64,000 bases of DNA from Snuella sedimenti (GCF_016428595.1 NZ_JAELVQ010000004.1:124001-188000); one strand, 5' to 3'. Shown: positions 46,210-55,790, counted from the stretch's first letter. A program made the numbers and translations. The notes: generated by a model not told the origin, from the sequence alone.

Positions 46210-48861
46210 ATGAATTGTAAATTATCATGCAATAAACCTTATTGCACAGGAAGCTTTTACCCTAAAAAGATCAAGAATACCTCTATGCTATGGCGAAATT
46301 TTATTTTGCTTATAAGTGTATTGCTTACAAATACATTAAGTGCTCAGATAACCAACCGTTGCTTAGAGTTCGATGGACAATCTAACACCTATGTGTCTGC
46401 AGGAGACGTTAATGCGCTTGATGGCGTTTCTGCATTTACGGTCGAAGCATGGATATATATAGATCAATGGAATGAAGGTGCCTATATCTATAAGAAGGAA
46501 GGCGCAAATTGGACTTATAAGATTAGTATGTCGCTTGGTCCTGTTGCTTCTAAGCGTCTTTATTTTCACGTTTCAGATGGCATCAATACCTATATGGCTA
46601 TAGATAATTCGGCAATAAGTGTTGGAAACTGGCACCATGTTGCCGTGGCCTATAATGGAGGAGGGTCAGCCTATAACCAAATGAAGGTGTATATTGATGG
46701 AACAGAGGTTACCAATAAGTGGTTTTCAAATTATGAAGGCGTACTCCCTTCATTAACACCTTCAACCACGGGTGATTTAGTAATAGGAAGAGACTTTAAC
46801 GGGAAAATTGATGAACTTAGGGTATGGTCCAGAACTTTAAGCGGTTTGGAAATAGAGTATAGAAATACCATCAATACATACCACCCTTATTACAGCGACC
46901 TTGTTGTATATTATACAGGAGACCAGTACCAATCAACTAATGTCGTGGATTATAAAGGAACTCATCATGGCTCTGTTTCCGGAAATGTTACCAAAGGTGT
47001 CGTATCTGGAAATGATAATTTTAATTATAAAATTGTTAGTGCTTATATAAGGGAAGGATTTTATCAAATAGGTGAAATAAAAGATGAATACCTTTTAAAC
47101 AATAATGATCTTATTCTATTTGGAGCAGCTCCCGATAGTGAAGGGCAGATTCGTGTGTCCTATCCAGATAACGATGGTGTGTTAACCAATGTAGATTATC
47201 TTAGTAGCTACTCAGGGCGAAACGGCGTGTTAAAGTTTAACGGAGCTGGCTCAAGTGCAAATTGTAATAAAGGATTATTAAACGCTACGGGTGAATTTAC
47301 TTTCGAGGCCTGGGTCTATATTGACGAATGGGTAGAAAATAGTACCATCTTCTTAAAGCAGGGTAATGATTGGACCAATAAAGTAGATATCCAATTGGGG
47401 GAAGTAGCCAGTAAACGGCTGTATTTCCATGTAAACAATAATGGAAACACTTATGCTGCTGTCGATAACAGCATTACGGTTGGAAGCTGGAACCATATCG
47501 CTTTTTCCTATAAAGGTTCTAATCCAGCTTTTGGTCAGATCGCTATTACAATCAATGGTTCGGCTGTAACACCATGGTATAATACTTCAGGAGCTACCAT
47601 TCCTGCAACTTGCCCTAGTGGCAATGATAATTTCTACTTGGGGAATGGTTTCAAGGGTAAGTTGGACGAGATCAGGATGTGGGGTGTTTACAGAACACCA
47701 GGCCAAATAGCAAGCTATATGAATGGGGAGATTAATAAAACCTGGTGGGATTATAGCCTGATGAGTGCTTACTGGAAGGTGAATGATTCTGTTGCGCCAG
47801 CCAAGGATTTGAAGAATATTAGAACCGACATCAATACTATAAAGCAGATATTTAATGGAAGAGAAGGTGCTAAGTTCAGGATAGGTTTAGCAACAGGAGA
47901 TTATAAGAAGATGATGAAAACCGAAACCGGAAGGAGAAACTTTGCGCACCATGTTAAAGATTTCCTGAACGAATATAATTTAGATGGGGTAGACCTTGAT
48001 TTTGAATGGAACTATACCTCACAGGAATGGGCAGACTACAATACCCTAATTGAAACGGTGAATGATTCATTACCAGCTAGTAGTATATTTAGCGTGTCGT
48101 TGCACTCCTATTTTTATAGCTTAACCCCCTCAGCAATGAATGCCGTAGATTTTATTGGAATGCAAATTTATGGTCCCCAAACAGAACTGTTCCCATACGA
48201 TCGTTTTGTTGCCGATTACAATAAGTTCATTAATTATGGTTATCCAGCGAAAAAACTGGTTATGGGGCTTCCCTTTTATGCAATGAACAATGGTACCGAA
48301 ATAACGTATAAAAGTATTCTTGATGTGTATCCTAATCTTGAAACAGAAAAAGATACCGTACAGATAAATAATTATCCTGCAATTTTTAATGGAGTGGACA
48401 CGGTAAAGAAGAAGGCCGCCTATGTAGCAGCTCAAAACATGGGTGGTATCATGTATTGGGACAGCAGGACCGATACCGATTACACAAATTCCAAATGTTT
48501 ACTGAGGGCTTTAAACACTGAGATAAACGCTAATGTCCCAACTCTAATATCAACAGTAACCTCAAAATTTGCAAATGGAACTAAAGCTTCATCCGAAGAG
48601 CAAGATTTGATAATAAAAGATCAATTGAGATTATATCCAAATCCAGCCAGCAATATGGTGACCGTGCGAGCTAAAGATCCAATAGAATCCATTACGGTTT
48701 TAAATCAATTGGGAGCAAGAGTATACTTCCGTAAAGACCATATCGGCAATGAAAATTTTGTAGAGATTAATACATCGGGATATAAATCCGGATTGTATTT
48801 TGTTAAGGTGAAACTGAGAGGTGATGAAAAAAGTCAAACTTTGAAATTACTTGTAAGATAA
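46210..48861 (+). CDS. Secreted LamG-LamG-GH18 enzyme with T9SS sorting domain, probable endo-beta-N-acetylglucosaminidase
   Basis: The 883-residue protein has a signal (ending TLSAQ), two LamG/concanavalin-like domains (about residues 50-220 and 340-510, each with FTVEAWIYID or FTFEAWVYID), a GH18 domain with LDGVDLDFEW (catalytic Glu599), GLPFYAM and GGIMYWDSRTD, and a C-terminal type IX sorting domain (LYPNPASNMVTV). GH18 covers chitinases and endo-beta-N-acetylglucosaminidases. Alongside GH92 and SusCD, cleavage of the N-glycan chitobiose core is the better guess. ATG 46285 (residue 26) would give a more ordinary signal peptide and is an alternative start. Confidence 0.85.
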   Translation: MNCKLSCNKPYCTGSFYPKKIKNTSMLWRNFILLISVLLTNTLSAQITNRCLEFDGQSNTYVSAGDVNALDGVSAFTVEAWIYIDQWNEGAYIYKKEGANWTYKISMSLGPVASKRLYFHVSDGINTYMAIDNSAISVGNWHHVAVAYNGGGSAYNQMKVYIDGTEVTNKWFSNYEGVLPSLTPSTTGDLVIGRDFNGKIDELRVWSRTLSGLEIEYRNTINTYHPYYSDLVVYYTGDQYQSTNVVDYKGTHHGSVSGNVTKGVVSGNDNFNYKIVSAYIREGFYQIGEIKDEYLLNNNDLILFGAAPDSEGQIRVSYPDNDGVLTNVDYLSSYSGRNGVLKFNGAGSSANCNKGLLNATGEFTFEAWVYIDEWVENSTIFLKQGNDWTNKVDIQLGEVASKRLYFHVNNNGNTYAAVDNSITVGSWNHIAFSYKGSNPAFGQIAITINGSAVTPWYNTSGATIPATCPSGNDNFYLGNGFKGKLDEIRMWGVYRTPGQIASYMNGEINKTWWDYSLMSAYWKVNDSVAPAKDLKNIRTDINTIKQIFNGREGAKFRIGLATGDYKKMMKTETGRRNFAHHVKDFLNEYNLDGVDLDFEWNYTSQEWADYNTLIETVNDSLPASSIFSVSLHSYFYSLTPSAMNAVDFIGMQIYGPQTELFPYDRFVADYNKFINYGYPAKKLVMGLPFYAMNNGTEITYKSILDVYPNLETEKDTVQINNYPAIFNGVDTVKKKAAYVAAQNMGGIMYWDSRTDTDYTNSKCLLRALNTEINANVPTLISTVTSKFANGTKASSEEQDLIIKDQLRLYPNPASNMVTVRAKDPIESITVLNQLGARVYFRKDHIGNENFVEINTSGYKSGLYFVKVKLRGDEKSQTLKLLVR

Positions 48862-48889
48862 GCATATATAAATCAATAAATATAAACAG

Positions 48890-51019
48890 ATGAAAGGTCG
48901 TTTATTACTAAAAACTTCAACAACAAGGGGAAGTTCATTAAGTTTTGTAATATTATTTTTTGCAATCATTCTAAATGGAAACGCTCAGTCTATAGTAATA
49001 GATGACCTTGCTATGGACAGAAAACACATTGCACCACATGCGTATCAGCAATTGTGGATATTTAACGGTAGGGGCAAAGTATACCCAAGAAGATATACAC
49101 TTACCGGGTTTAACGGTTTTGAGTTTAAGCACCATATAGCCGATTATCGGTTTCATTTTAACTTTGTAGATCAAAAGACAGGCACGGTAGTAAGGGATAA
49201 TGTTCATGAAACCATAGAAACCCATGATCCCTTAGGATGGAATTTCCGGCCAGGAGCGCCCTATGTTACGGTTCCGCAACATGAGACCTGGTTTCCATAT
49301 TACTATGAAAAGAATGGAACTTTTCATAAGGAGATAGATGGTAAATGGATTTCATTCGGTATTCTAACCAAAACCTATGTGTCCAATAAGACAGATGAGG
49401 TTTTAATGGCTATTACCTTGGAAAACAGAGCCGACATTAGTTTGGAACTGATATTAAAGCCCTATCAAATGGGGCAGGAGGCTTTTGTGGTAGATACAGA
49501 GCAGGCTAGGATGACCGTTTCCTCCGATTTGCCGGAAAGAACCGAAGCTGGGATCAAATGGGTGCTTCCCCCTAAATCAACCATTACCAAGCATTTTGCA
49601 ATTCAGGCGACCGATTTGAACGAACAGGCACCTGCATACTTTCAGCCGGAAATTGAAAATAAAATTAATGAGGCCATAGCAGATGCCAACCGACAATTTA
49701 ATACCATTGCATCTAAATTTCCTGCTTTCCGTTCCGACAATGAAAAGCTAATGAACCTCTATAAGCGGGTTATTGGTACCATGTACCTTAGCCGATGGGA
49801 ACGAGACGATTTTATACATGATCCTTACTGGCAGATTGGTTGGTTCCCGCTAACCGTTGCCTGGGATTTTTCCTTTACGGCAGATGCTTTGGCCATGGTA
49901 GACCCTAAAATAGTTGAAACTATTGTTGTAGATGTTTTAAAATACGGAAAAATGGAATCCTCCTACATAGGGAGGAATGGTGAGCATGCTGCAAATATTC
50001 TTTACATACAGGATCCCTTTGCCTTGCAAATCCTTATTGAATCGTATATAAAGTATACTGGAGATACATCCATACTGGATACAAAGGCCGGAAAGTATAC
50101 CGTTTATGAATGGATGAAACAATGGGCCAATTTCATAAATGACAATTTTCGTACTTCAGGTCCATTAATCAATATGGGGGATGCCAATGAGATGCTGATA
50201 GAAATAAGGACCGACGGTTACGATCATATCGTACCCGTGGTTAACGGATTGGCCATTGATTTTTACCACACTTTAGCACAATGGGCTAAGACAAGAGAAG
50301 ATAAAGATTCGAAAAAATACGATACATGGGCCAGCGCAATGAATGAAGCTTTTCATAAAGAGCTTTGGAACGATAAAGAAGGATGGTTTTATAATATGTA
50401 TAATGATGGATCAAAGGACATCATCTGGACGATTCACTTATTCGATCTTTTGGGGACACCTGTGCTAACACCTAATGAGCGGAGCAAGTTAAGTGCCCAT
50501 ATTAAGGAGGGCGAATTCTTGGGAAAATATGGCATGTACTCCATTTCGCCTAAAGATGAGGTACACTGGGATGTATTGGACTGCGATTTTGGTGGCGGTG
50601 GTTTTTATATGGGATCGCCACTGGGTATAGCTAAGAGTTTATACGCGCATAACGAGCCACAACGGGCATGGGAGATCATGAAAAGAATAGCCTTATTGCC
50701 CGACCACTTTCCGTTTATGCCACAATCGCCCAGAGCCGATGAACCTTTTGAAATTAAGACTGGAGGGATTATGCAAATCTCGTCGGGAGCGGCACTGGAA
50801 GCCATTTGGTATGGCATTTTTGGGATAGCGCTTCATGAGGATGGCTCAATTAGTGTCAACCCCAACTATAACAAGGAGATAGGTGAATCTGAACTTAGGG
50901 GCTTTAGATATCGAGGGCATTTGTATGATGTTATCCTGAAGCCAGAGTCCTATGAAGTGTATAAGAACAACAAATTTATAATAAGGAATAGGTATGGCGT
51001 AATTGCTCATAACCTCTAA
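48890..51019 (+). CDS. Secreted six-hairpin glycosidase-like protein, family unassigned (copy A)
   Basis: The 709-residue protein has a signal peptide ending NGNAQ, an N-terminal beta-sandwich (to about residue 260) and an alpha/alpha barrel (WFPLTVAWDFSFTADALAM, IQDPFALQILIESY, EIRTDGYDH, EGEFLGKYG, WDVLDCDFGGGG). This resembles MGH1/GH63-type clan folds, but I cannot assign a CAZy family. The copy at 52517 shares these motifs, so the Asp of WD.S.T.D, the Asp of RTDGY and the acidic residues of WDVLDCD are catalytic candidates. It is 28 bp after the GH18 gene. Confidence 0.7.
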   Translation: MKGRLLLKTSTTRGSSLSFVILFFAIILNGNAQSIVIDDLAMDRKHIAPHAYQQLWIFNGRGKVYPRRYTLTGFNGFEFKHHIADYRFHFNFVDQKTGTVVRDNVHETIETHDPLGWNFRPGAPYVTVPQHETWFPYYYEKNGTFHKEIDGKWISFGILTKTYVSNKTDEVLMAITLENRADISLELILKPYQMGQEAFVVDTEQARMTVSSDLPERTEAGIKWVLPPKSTITKHFAIQATDLNEQAPAYFQPEIENKINEAIADANRQFNTIASKFPAFRSDNEKLMNLYKRVIGTMYLSRWERDDFIHDPYWQIGWFPLTVAWDFSFTADALAMVDPKIVETIVVDVLKYGKMESSYIGRNGEHAANILYIQDPFALQILIESYIKYTGDTSILDTKAGKYTVYEWMKQWANFINDNFRTSGPLINMGDANEMLIEIRTDGYDHIVPVVNGLAIDFYHTLAQWAKTREDKDSKKYDTWASAMNEAFHKELWNDKEGWFYNMYNDGSKDIIWTIHLFDLLGTPVLTPNERSKLSAHIKEGEFLGKYGMYSISPKDEVHWDVLDCDFGGGGFYMGSPLGIAKSLYAHNEPQRAWEIMKRIALLPDHFPFMPQSPRADEPFEIKTGGIMQISSGAALEAIWYGIFGIALHEDGSISVNPNYNKEIGESELRGFRYRGHLYDVILKPESYEVYKNNKFIIRNRYGVIAHNL

Positions 51020-51125
51020 CAAACGCTGGTAGGTAATACAAGTATACCATTTTTAGTCGATTGGATTAATTAAATTAGGTGAATTTTGAGTAAATTTAAA
51101 GGTAGTTTTAGCGTTAAAATTAAAA

Positions 51126-52010
51126 ATGAAGGCTTCTTTTTACAAAATAATATTTGATGAGGAAACACCATTTCGATGTACCTATATAGACCTTCCCGCG
51201 TTTAATCATCCTTGGCATTTTCATCCCGAGTGCGAATTGACCCTAATCTTGGAAAGTGAGGGCATTAGGTATATAGGCGACCATACATCCAGGTTTAAGG
51301 CTGGGGATTTGATATTAGTGGGATCTAATTTGCCGCATATATGGATGAACAACAATAAGAGCAAGGCTCATTTGGAGGATGTGGAAGAAAGAAGCAGAAG
51401 GATTACGCTTCAGTTTCCAGTAGACTTTATGAATGGCATGTTTAAAAGGGCTAAGGAATTGGAACCACTGGTTCAACTTTTCAAATTGGCAGAGAGGGGC
51501 ATAAGCTTTTCCAAAAAGACCAGTAGGCAAATTGAATCGTTGTTTTTGGAAATTAATGAAAAAAATGGCTTGCGAAAATGGATTGCGGTATTCGACCTTC
51601 TGTTTCAGTTAACAGAAGCCACAGATTATGATCTCCTGGCCAGCCCGGGCTATACCCCACAATTAACCAGTAAGGACCACAACCTTATGAATAAAGTATT
51701 TAACCATATCAGGAATAATTTTGAAAATAAAATTACCTTACAGGATATGGCCGACATGGCATGTTTAACCAAACCTTCTTTTTGTCGACTTTTCAAACAA
51801 AAAACCGGAAAGTCATTTTTTGTGTTTCTTAACGAATATAGAATAAACAACGCAAAAAGAATGTTATTGGAAAACAAAAAGATGCCCATAGGAGATGTAG
51901 CGTTGCATTCAGGATTCATTACCATTCAACATTTTAATAAGAAATTCAAAGAACTTAATGGTGGGCAAACACCTTCTCAATATATAGAAAAAAATAAAAA
52001 AGCATTTTAA
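51126..52010 (+). CDS. AraC-family transcriptional regulator with cupin sensor domain
   Basis: The 294-residue protein has an N-terminal cupin (FNHPWHFHPECEL, GDLILVGSNLPH) and a C-terminal pair of helix-turn-helices (ITLQDMADMACLTKPSFCRLF, then IGDVALHSGFITIQHFNKKF). This is the RhaS/AraC architecture that responds to a sugar ligand. It sits between the two six-hairpin hydrolase genes of copy A and B. It is the nearest candidate for recognising the 40-bp box or the symmetric sites at 52351-52398, though nothing in the sequence proves binding. Confidence 0.9.
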   Translation: MKASFYKIIFDEETPFRCTYIDLPAFNHPWHFHPECELTLILESEGIRYIGDHTSRFKAGDLILVGSNLPHIWMNNNKSKAHLEDVEERSRRITLQFPVDFMNGMFKRAKELEPLVQLFKLAERGISFSKKTSRQIESLFLEINEKNGLRKWIAVFDLLFQLTEATDYDLLASPGYTPQLTSKDHNLMNKVFNHIRNNFENKITLQDMADMACLTKPSFCRLFKQKTGKSFFVFLNEYRINNAKRMLLENKKMPIGDVALHSGFITIQHFNKKFKELNGGQTPSQYIEKNKKAF

Positions 52011-52075
52011 AGGCATTGGAAACAAGTGTTTTTAAGTTTAAAAGCTTGGGTTTCGTGTTTTGTATTAAAGAGAAA

Positions 52076-52210
52076 ATGGCCTTGATCGACAAAAATCCCT
52101 TGGTATTATGCATCGGGGTTTTCGTTGGAATTCTCATTTCCGTAAAACCGAAGATTCATAAACTCATTAAAATGAAAGAAGAACCAATGAATAAAATGGA
52201 ATCTCAATGA
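52076..52210 (+). CDS. Possible small membrane protein (44 residues)
   Basis: A short frame encodes one hydrophobic segment (NPLVLCIGVFVGILI) followed by a lysine-rich tail. It has no recognisable homology and no clear ribosome binding site. It lies 66 bp after the AraC gene on the same strand, just before the 40-bp box. It may be chance. Confidence 0.25.
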   Translation: MALIDKNPLVLCIGVFVGILISVKPKIHKLIKMKEEPMNKMESQ

Positions 52211-52227
52211 TTTAATTTCTTTGGTTC

Positions 52228-52267
52228 TTATGTTAATATTGACTCAACATTGGAAATTATCATATCA
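52228..52267. promoter_or_regulatory. 40-bp conserved box, copy 2 (upstream of the 52517 hydrolase)
   Basis: Identical to 36983-37022 except for one T-to-C change, which breaks one pair of the 17-bp palindrome (AATATTGACTCAACATT). It is 249 bp before ATG 52517. Flanks on both sides are unrelated between the two copies, which argues for a kept binding site and not a recent duplication. Confidence 0.65.
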
Positions 52268-52350
52268 CTTTTAACACTATGTGGTGGCTAAATTTGCTGA
52301 AGTTCAATGTTTTTATTAGTGGGAAATGATTTTTTCATATTTAACTTAAC

Positions 52351-52398
52351 ACTAGTTATAAAGTACTAGTTATTTTAAATAGGTATAGATCTCTATAC
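52351..52398. promoter_or_regulatory. Direct and inverted repeats in the leader of the 52517 hydrolase
   Basis: ACTAGTTAT is repeated at 52351 and 52365 (14-bp spacing). GTATAGA-TC-TCTATAC (52383-52398) is a 7-bp inverted repeat. Both are in the 505-bp gap after the AraC gene and look like regulator-binding or promoter sites. The remaining part of the gap (52268-52350, 52399-52516) shows nothing I can name. Confidence 0.4.
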
Positions 52399-52516
52399 AA
52401 TAAATGTCTTGAGCAAAGTAGTCTTAATCCTGGCATGGTAGAGCAATCATGGAAGCGACTGGTGTTATTAGCGACGCTGTGTTTGGATAAAATAGAAACA
52501 TTAAATTACAGATATT

Positions 52517-54700
52517 ATGAAAAGGCAAAGATTGGTATTGTTTATTTTGGCACTGTTTTTTGGATCGGTCATAGAGGCTTCGGCGCAAAGGGCATTTACG
52601 CCAGCCGATCCAGAATATTATGCCATGGACAGGGAAGATATGGCTTTCGATGATGAGCAAGTACTATTGGTCAACTATCGTGGCTATGTGTCTCCTAGGC
52701 AGTATAGCGTAACCCAGTTTACAAACGTTCAGTTTCTACCATTTAGTGCTCAACGTTACGAATTCAACCTTAACTTTTTTGATAAAGGTACTGGTCGACT
52801 AATTGAAGATGATGTGCCCACGAAATGGAAATCGTATATAGACGATGGTACAGCTTATGATCCCTTGGGTTCTAACTTCCGCCCAAACTCGCCCTCCATT
52901 ATGGTCACACAGGACGAGAAATGGCAGCCCAACCAATATTTCAGATCGGCTACATTCCATAAGGAATACAACCATAAAAGGGTAAGTTTTTCAGCCAAAA
53001 GCTGGACCAATGTTTCGTTTGATGATGATGAAGTGTTCATCAAACTGGTGCTTACCAACCGGAATTCCAAGGATTTGAATATGACCATCATTCCCAATCA
53101 GTTTGTTGAAACCATGGAATGTCATTTTAAACAAGGCAATACCAAAGCCTCCTCTGTTGATGTGTTCACTTTTGGAAGTGATGTAGCACGTGCTAGGGTG
53201 TCTTCTTCTATAAAAGAAACCAGTGACAAAGGCTTTGAAATTAGCATTGCCCCGGGTAAAACCGAAGCCTACTATTTTGCCGTTAAGTTTTTCGAGCCTC
53301 AAAACGGGGCGCCCGAAATTTACCAGTCGGACATTAAAGAACGTATGGAAAGGGCCGATAAAAAAACACGAGAAATGTTGGCTTGGTCTTACAATAAACT
53401 ACCAAAATTCACGAGTACCAATAAACAACTTGAAGCTTATTACTATCGCTGCTTATTGTCCGTACTAATGTGCCGTTATGAAAACCCCAATTTCATTTCA
53501 GATGTGTTTTGGGCTGTGGGGACCTGGCCTTATACCATTAGCTGGGACAACTCATACACGTCCGATTTACTGGCCATGTTAGAACCAGAAAGCTTAAAAG
53601 GAGCAATAATTACCGATTTTGAGCAAGTAAAGATGAAAAGGACCTATGTGGGGTGGAACGGTGCTTATTGGGACATGCTCTATATTCAGGAACCATTTGC
53701 TCTTCAAACTATGCTCGAAGCCTATTTAAGGCATACAGGAGACAATACTATTTTTGATGAAAAAGCAGCTGGAAAAACTGTATGGGAATGGATGCAGGCC
53801 TGGGTAGATGAGCTTCAGGACAACTACACTAACGAATTAGGGCTAATTGATGTGGGCTACAATACCGAAAAGATTATTGAAATACGCACCGATGGCTACA
53901 ACCATGCTGTACCAATTACAAATACGCTTACTATCGATCTGCTTTATACCATGGCCGACTGGGCTAAGAAAAGAAACGAAAGTAAATTGGAACAGAAATT
54001 CTTTAAGGATGCTGAAAAACTTAAAGGGTTGGTTGATGAGTACATGTGGAATGAAGAGCTGGGTTGGTTTGATAATTATTACCCTAACGGAACCAAAGGC
54101 ACTATATGGACTTATCACTTATTCGATTTACTGGGTACCGATTATCTTCCCGATCATCAGGCGTATAAGTTGGTAAGCCATTTGCAGGAAGGCGAATTCT
54201 TAGGCAAATATGGCGTTTATTCCATAGCTCGTCGCGACAGTGTGCATTGGGATTTAATCGACTCCGATTGGGGCGGTGGCGGTCAATATGCCGGAATGCC
54301 GGGACGTATTTCGCGTAACCTGTATCAGAAAGGTTTTGCTGGAAAAGGTTGGGATGTGTTAAAGCGTAATATTAGGTATATTGACCATTTTCCTTATTTG
54401 CCTCAAAATCCGCGTATTGACGAGCCAGAGCAAGATAGGTCGTCCATGCCAGTTCAAATTGCCGCAGGCGCAGGTCTAGAGGCCATTGTATTTGGAACTT
54501 TTGGGATAAAAATGGAAGCGGACGAATTAACGGTTAAACCTTTCAATCATGAGGATATTGGCGAGGCAACATTAACGAATGTAGTTTGGAAAGGAAGAAA
54601 ATTTGGCGTTCAATTAATGCGAAAGACATTTTCTGTTTATGAAGATGATAAATTAATGGCCACAAAGTTTTACGGTGAATCGTTTACCATCAAAAAATAA
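52517..54700 (+). CDS. Secreted six-hairpin glycosidase-like protein, family unassigned (copy B)
   Basis: The 727-residue protein has a signal peptide ending EASAQ and the same layout as copy A at 48890: N-terminal sandwich, then an alpha/alpha barrel with WPYTISWDNSYTSDLLAM, IQEPFALQTMLEAY, EIRTDGYNH, EGEFLGKYG and WDLIDSDWGGGG. The pair is similar but clearly diverged, which suggests two linkages or two sugars. Copy B heads a run of closely spaced genes (dehydratase-like, sugar porter, SDR), so its product is probably the sugar they process. A 40-bp box and other symmetric sites lie upstream. Confidence 0.7.
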   Translation: MKRQRLVLFILALFFGSVIEASAQRAFTPADPEYYAMDREDMAFDDEQVLLVNYRGYVSPRQYSVTQFTNVQFLPFSAQRYEFNLNFFDKGTGRLIEDDVPTKWKSYIDDGTAYDPLGSNFRPNSPSIMVTQDEKWQPNQYFRSATFHKEYNHKRVSFSAKSWTNVSFDDDEVFIKLVLTNRNSKDLNMTIIPNQFVETMECHFKQGNTKASSVDVFTFGSDVARARVSSSIKETSDKGFEISIAPGKTEAYYFAVKFFEPQNGAPEIYQSDIKERMERADKKTREMLAWSYNKLPKFTSTNKQLEAYYYRCLLSVLMCRYENPNFISDVFWAVGTWPYTISWDNSYTSDLLAMLEPESLKGAIITDFEQVKMKRTYVGWNGAYWDMLYIQEPFALQTMLEAYLRHTGDNTIFDEKAAGKTVWEWMQAWVDELQDNYTNELGLIDVGYNTEKIIEIRTDGYNHAVPITNTLTIDLLYTMADWAKKRNESKLEQKFFKDAEKLKGLVDEYMWNEELGWFDNYYPNGTKGTIWTYHLFDLLGTDYLPDHQAYKLVSHLQEGEFLGKYGVYSIARRDSVHWDLIDSDWGGGGQYAGMPGRISRNLYQKGFAGKGWDVLKRNIRYIDHFPYLPQNPRIDEPEQDRSSMPVQIAAGAGLEAIVFGTFGIKMEADELTVKPFNHEDIGEATLTNVVWKGRKFGVQLMRKTFSVYEDDKLMATKFYGESFTIKK

Positions 54701-54730
54701 ATAACCACCAATAAGAAAAATACAGCAAAT

Positions 54731-55777
54731 ATGGTAAGACTGTTAAAAACAGAAAAATGGGCAAATTTACCCATGCGCCCGGGCTTTGGATCATTTATGC
54801 ATCCAACCGAGGAAAAGTTGACACTCATTAAGCAATTGGGTGTCGATGATATCATCCTAAACATGTACAGAAATAATCTGATTGATACCAACTTTGATCA
54901 TTTACCACTGCCAGGTGACCGTCAATGGGAATACAAGGACCTATTGATGCTTCGCAATACGGTAGAAAATGCTGGCATTCGATTTTTGGCATTGGAAAAC
55001 ATGCCATTTTCGTTTTACGATAAAATAATGATGGGACAACCCGGTAGAGAAGAACAACTAAAACATGTACAGGAAACCATTGCTAACATGGGTAGTGCCG
55101 GAATTCCAGTTTTAGGTTATGGTTGGACGCCCACAGGCGTTTGGCGTTCCTCAACTACCTACCCAATTCGAGGAGGCGCGCATTCTATGAGTATAGACCT
55201 TAACGATTTTAAAAAGGCACCACTTTCCCATGGGCGTGTATTTTCAGAAGAAGAAATGTGGGATTATTACCAATATTTTCTTGAAGGCGTTTTGCCCGTG
55301 GCCGAAGAAGCTGGAGTGACATTGGCCTTACATCCCAATGACCCGCCAGTACCAAGTTTGGCAGGTGTGCCCCAACTTTTTAGAAGTTTTGAAGCCTATA
55401 AAAAGGCCATGTCTATAGTAGAAAGTGAAAACCATGGATTACAGTATTGCCTGGGTAACTTTTCAGCTATGGGAGAAGATATCAATGCCGTAACAGACTA
55501 TTTTGCAAAGCAGGATAAATTAGTGTATGTACACTTTCAAACGGTATCAAACTCGTTGGTTAATAATGATAAATTAAACGAGGTGTTTGTAGATATGCCA
55601 GGGTATTATGACCCCGTTTCCGTACTCAAAAAATTAAAGGATGTAGGCTTCAATGGCATGATCATGCCCGGACATGTCCCCAAAATGATTGGAGACGGAT
55701 CCTGGGAAGAAAGAGGACGTTCCTTTACCATTGGGTATATAAAAGGAATCATAGCGGCATTAAACCAAGGATTATAA
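54731..55777 (+). CDS. Mannonate-dehydratase-like TIM-barrel protein, divergent
   Basis: The 348-residue protein clearly belongs to the UxuA family: His201 in HPNDPP, Cys240 in YCLGN and His268 in VHFQ keep three of the four metal ligands. The fourth, Asp in the RPDHG motif, is replaced: the sequence is MPGHV (residues 312-316), with Arg and Asp lost and His315 kept. It is also about 40 residues shorter than UxuA at 794. It therefore may not dehydrate mannonate; another sugar-acid dehydratase or an isomerase/epimerase role is possible. It is 30 bp after copy B and 13 bp before a sugar porter. Confidence 0.75.
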   Translation: MVRLLKTEKWANLPMRPGFGSFMHPTEEKLTLIKQLGVDDIILNMYRNNLIDTNFDHLPLPGDRQWEYKDLLMLRNTVENAGIRFLALENMPFSFYDKIMMGQPGREEQLKHVQETIANMGSAGIPVLGYGWTPTGVWRSSTTYPIRGGAHSMSIDLNDFKKAPLSHGRVFSEEEMWDYYQYFLEGVLPVAEEAGVTLALHPNDPPVPSLAGVPQLFRSFEAYKKAMSIVESENHGLQYCLGNFSAMGEDINAVTDYFAKQDKLVYVHFQTVSNSLVNNDKLNEVFVDMPGYYDPVSVLKKLKDVGFNGMIMPGHVPKMIGDGSWEERGRSFTIGYIKGIIAALNQGL

Positions 55778-55790
55778 AATAACATACTCT

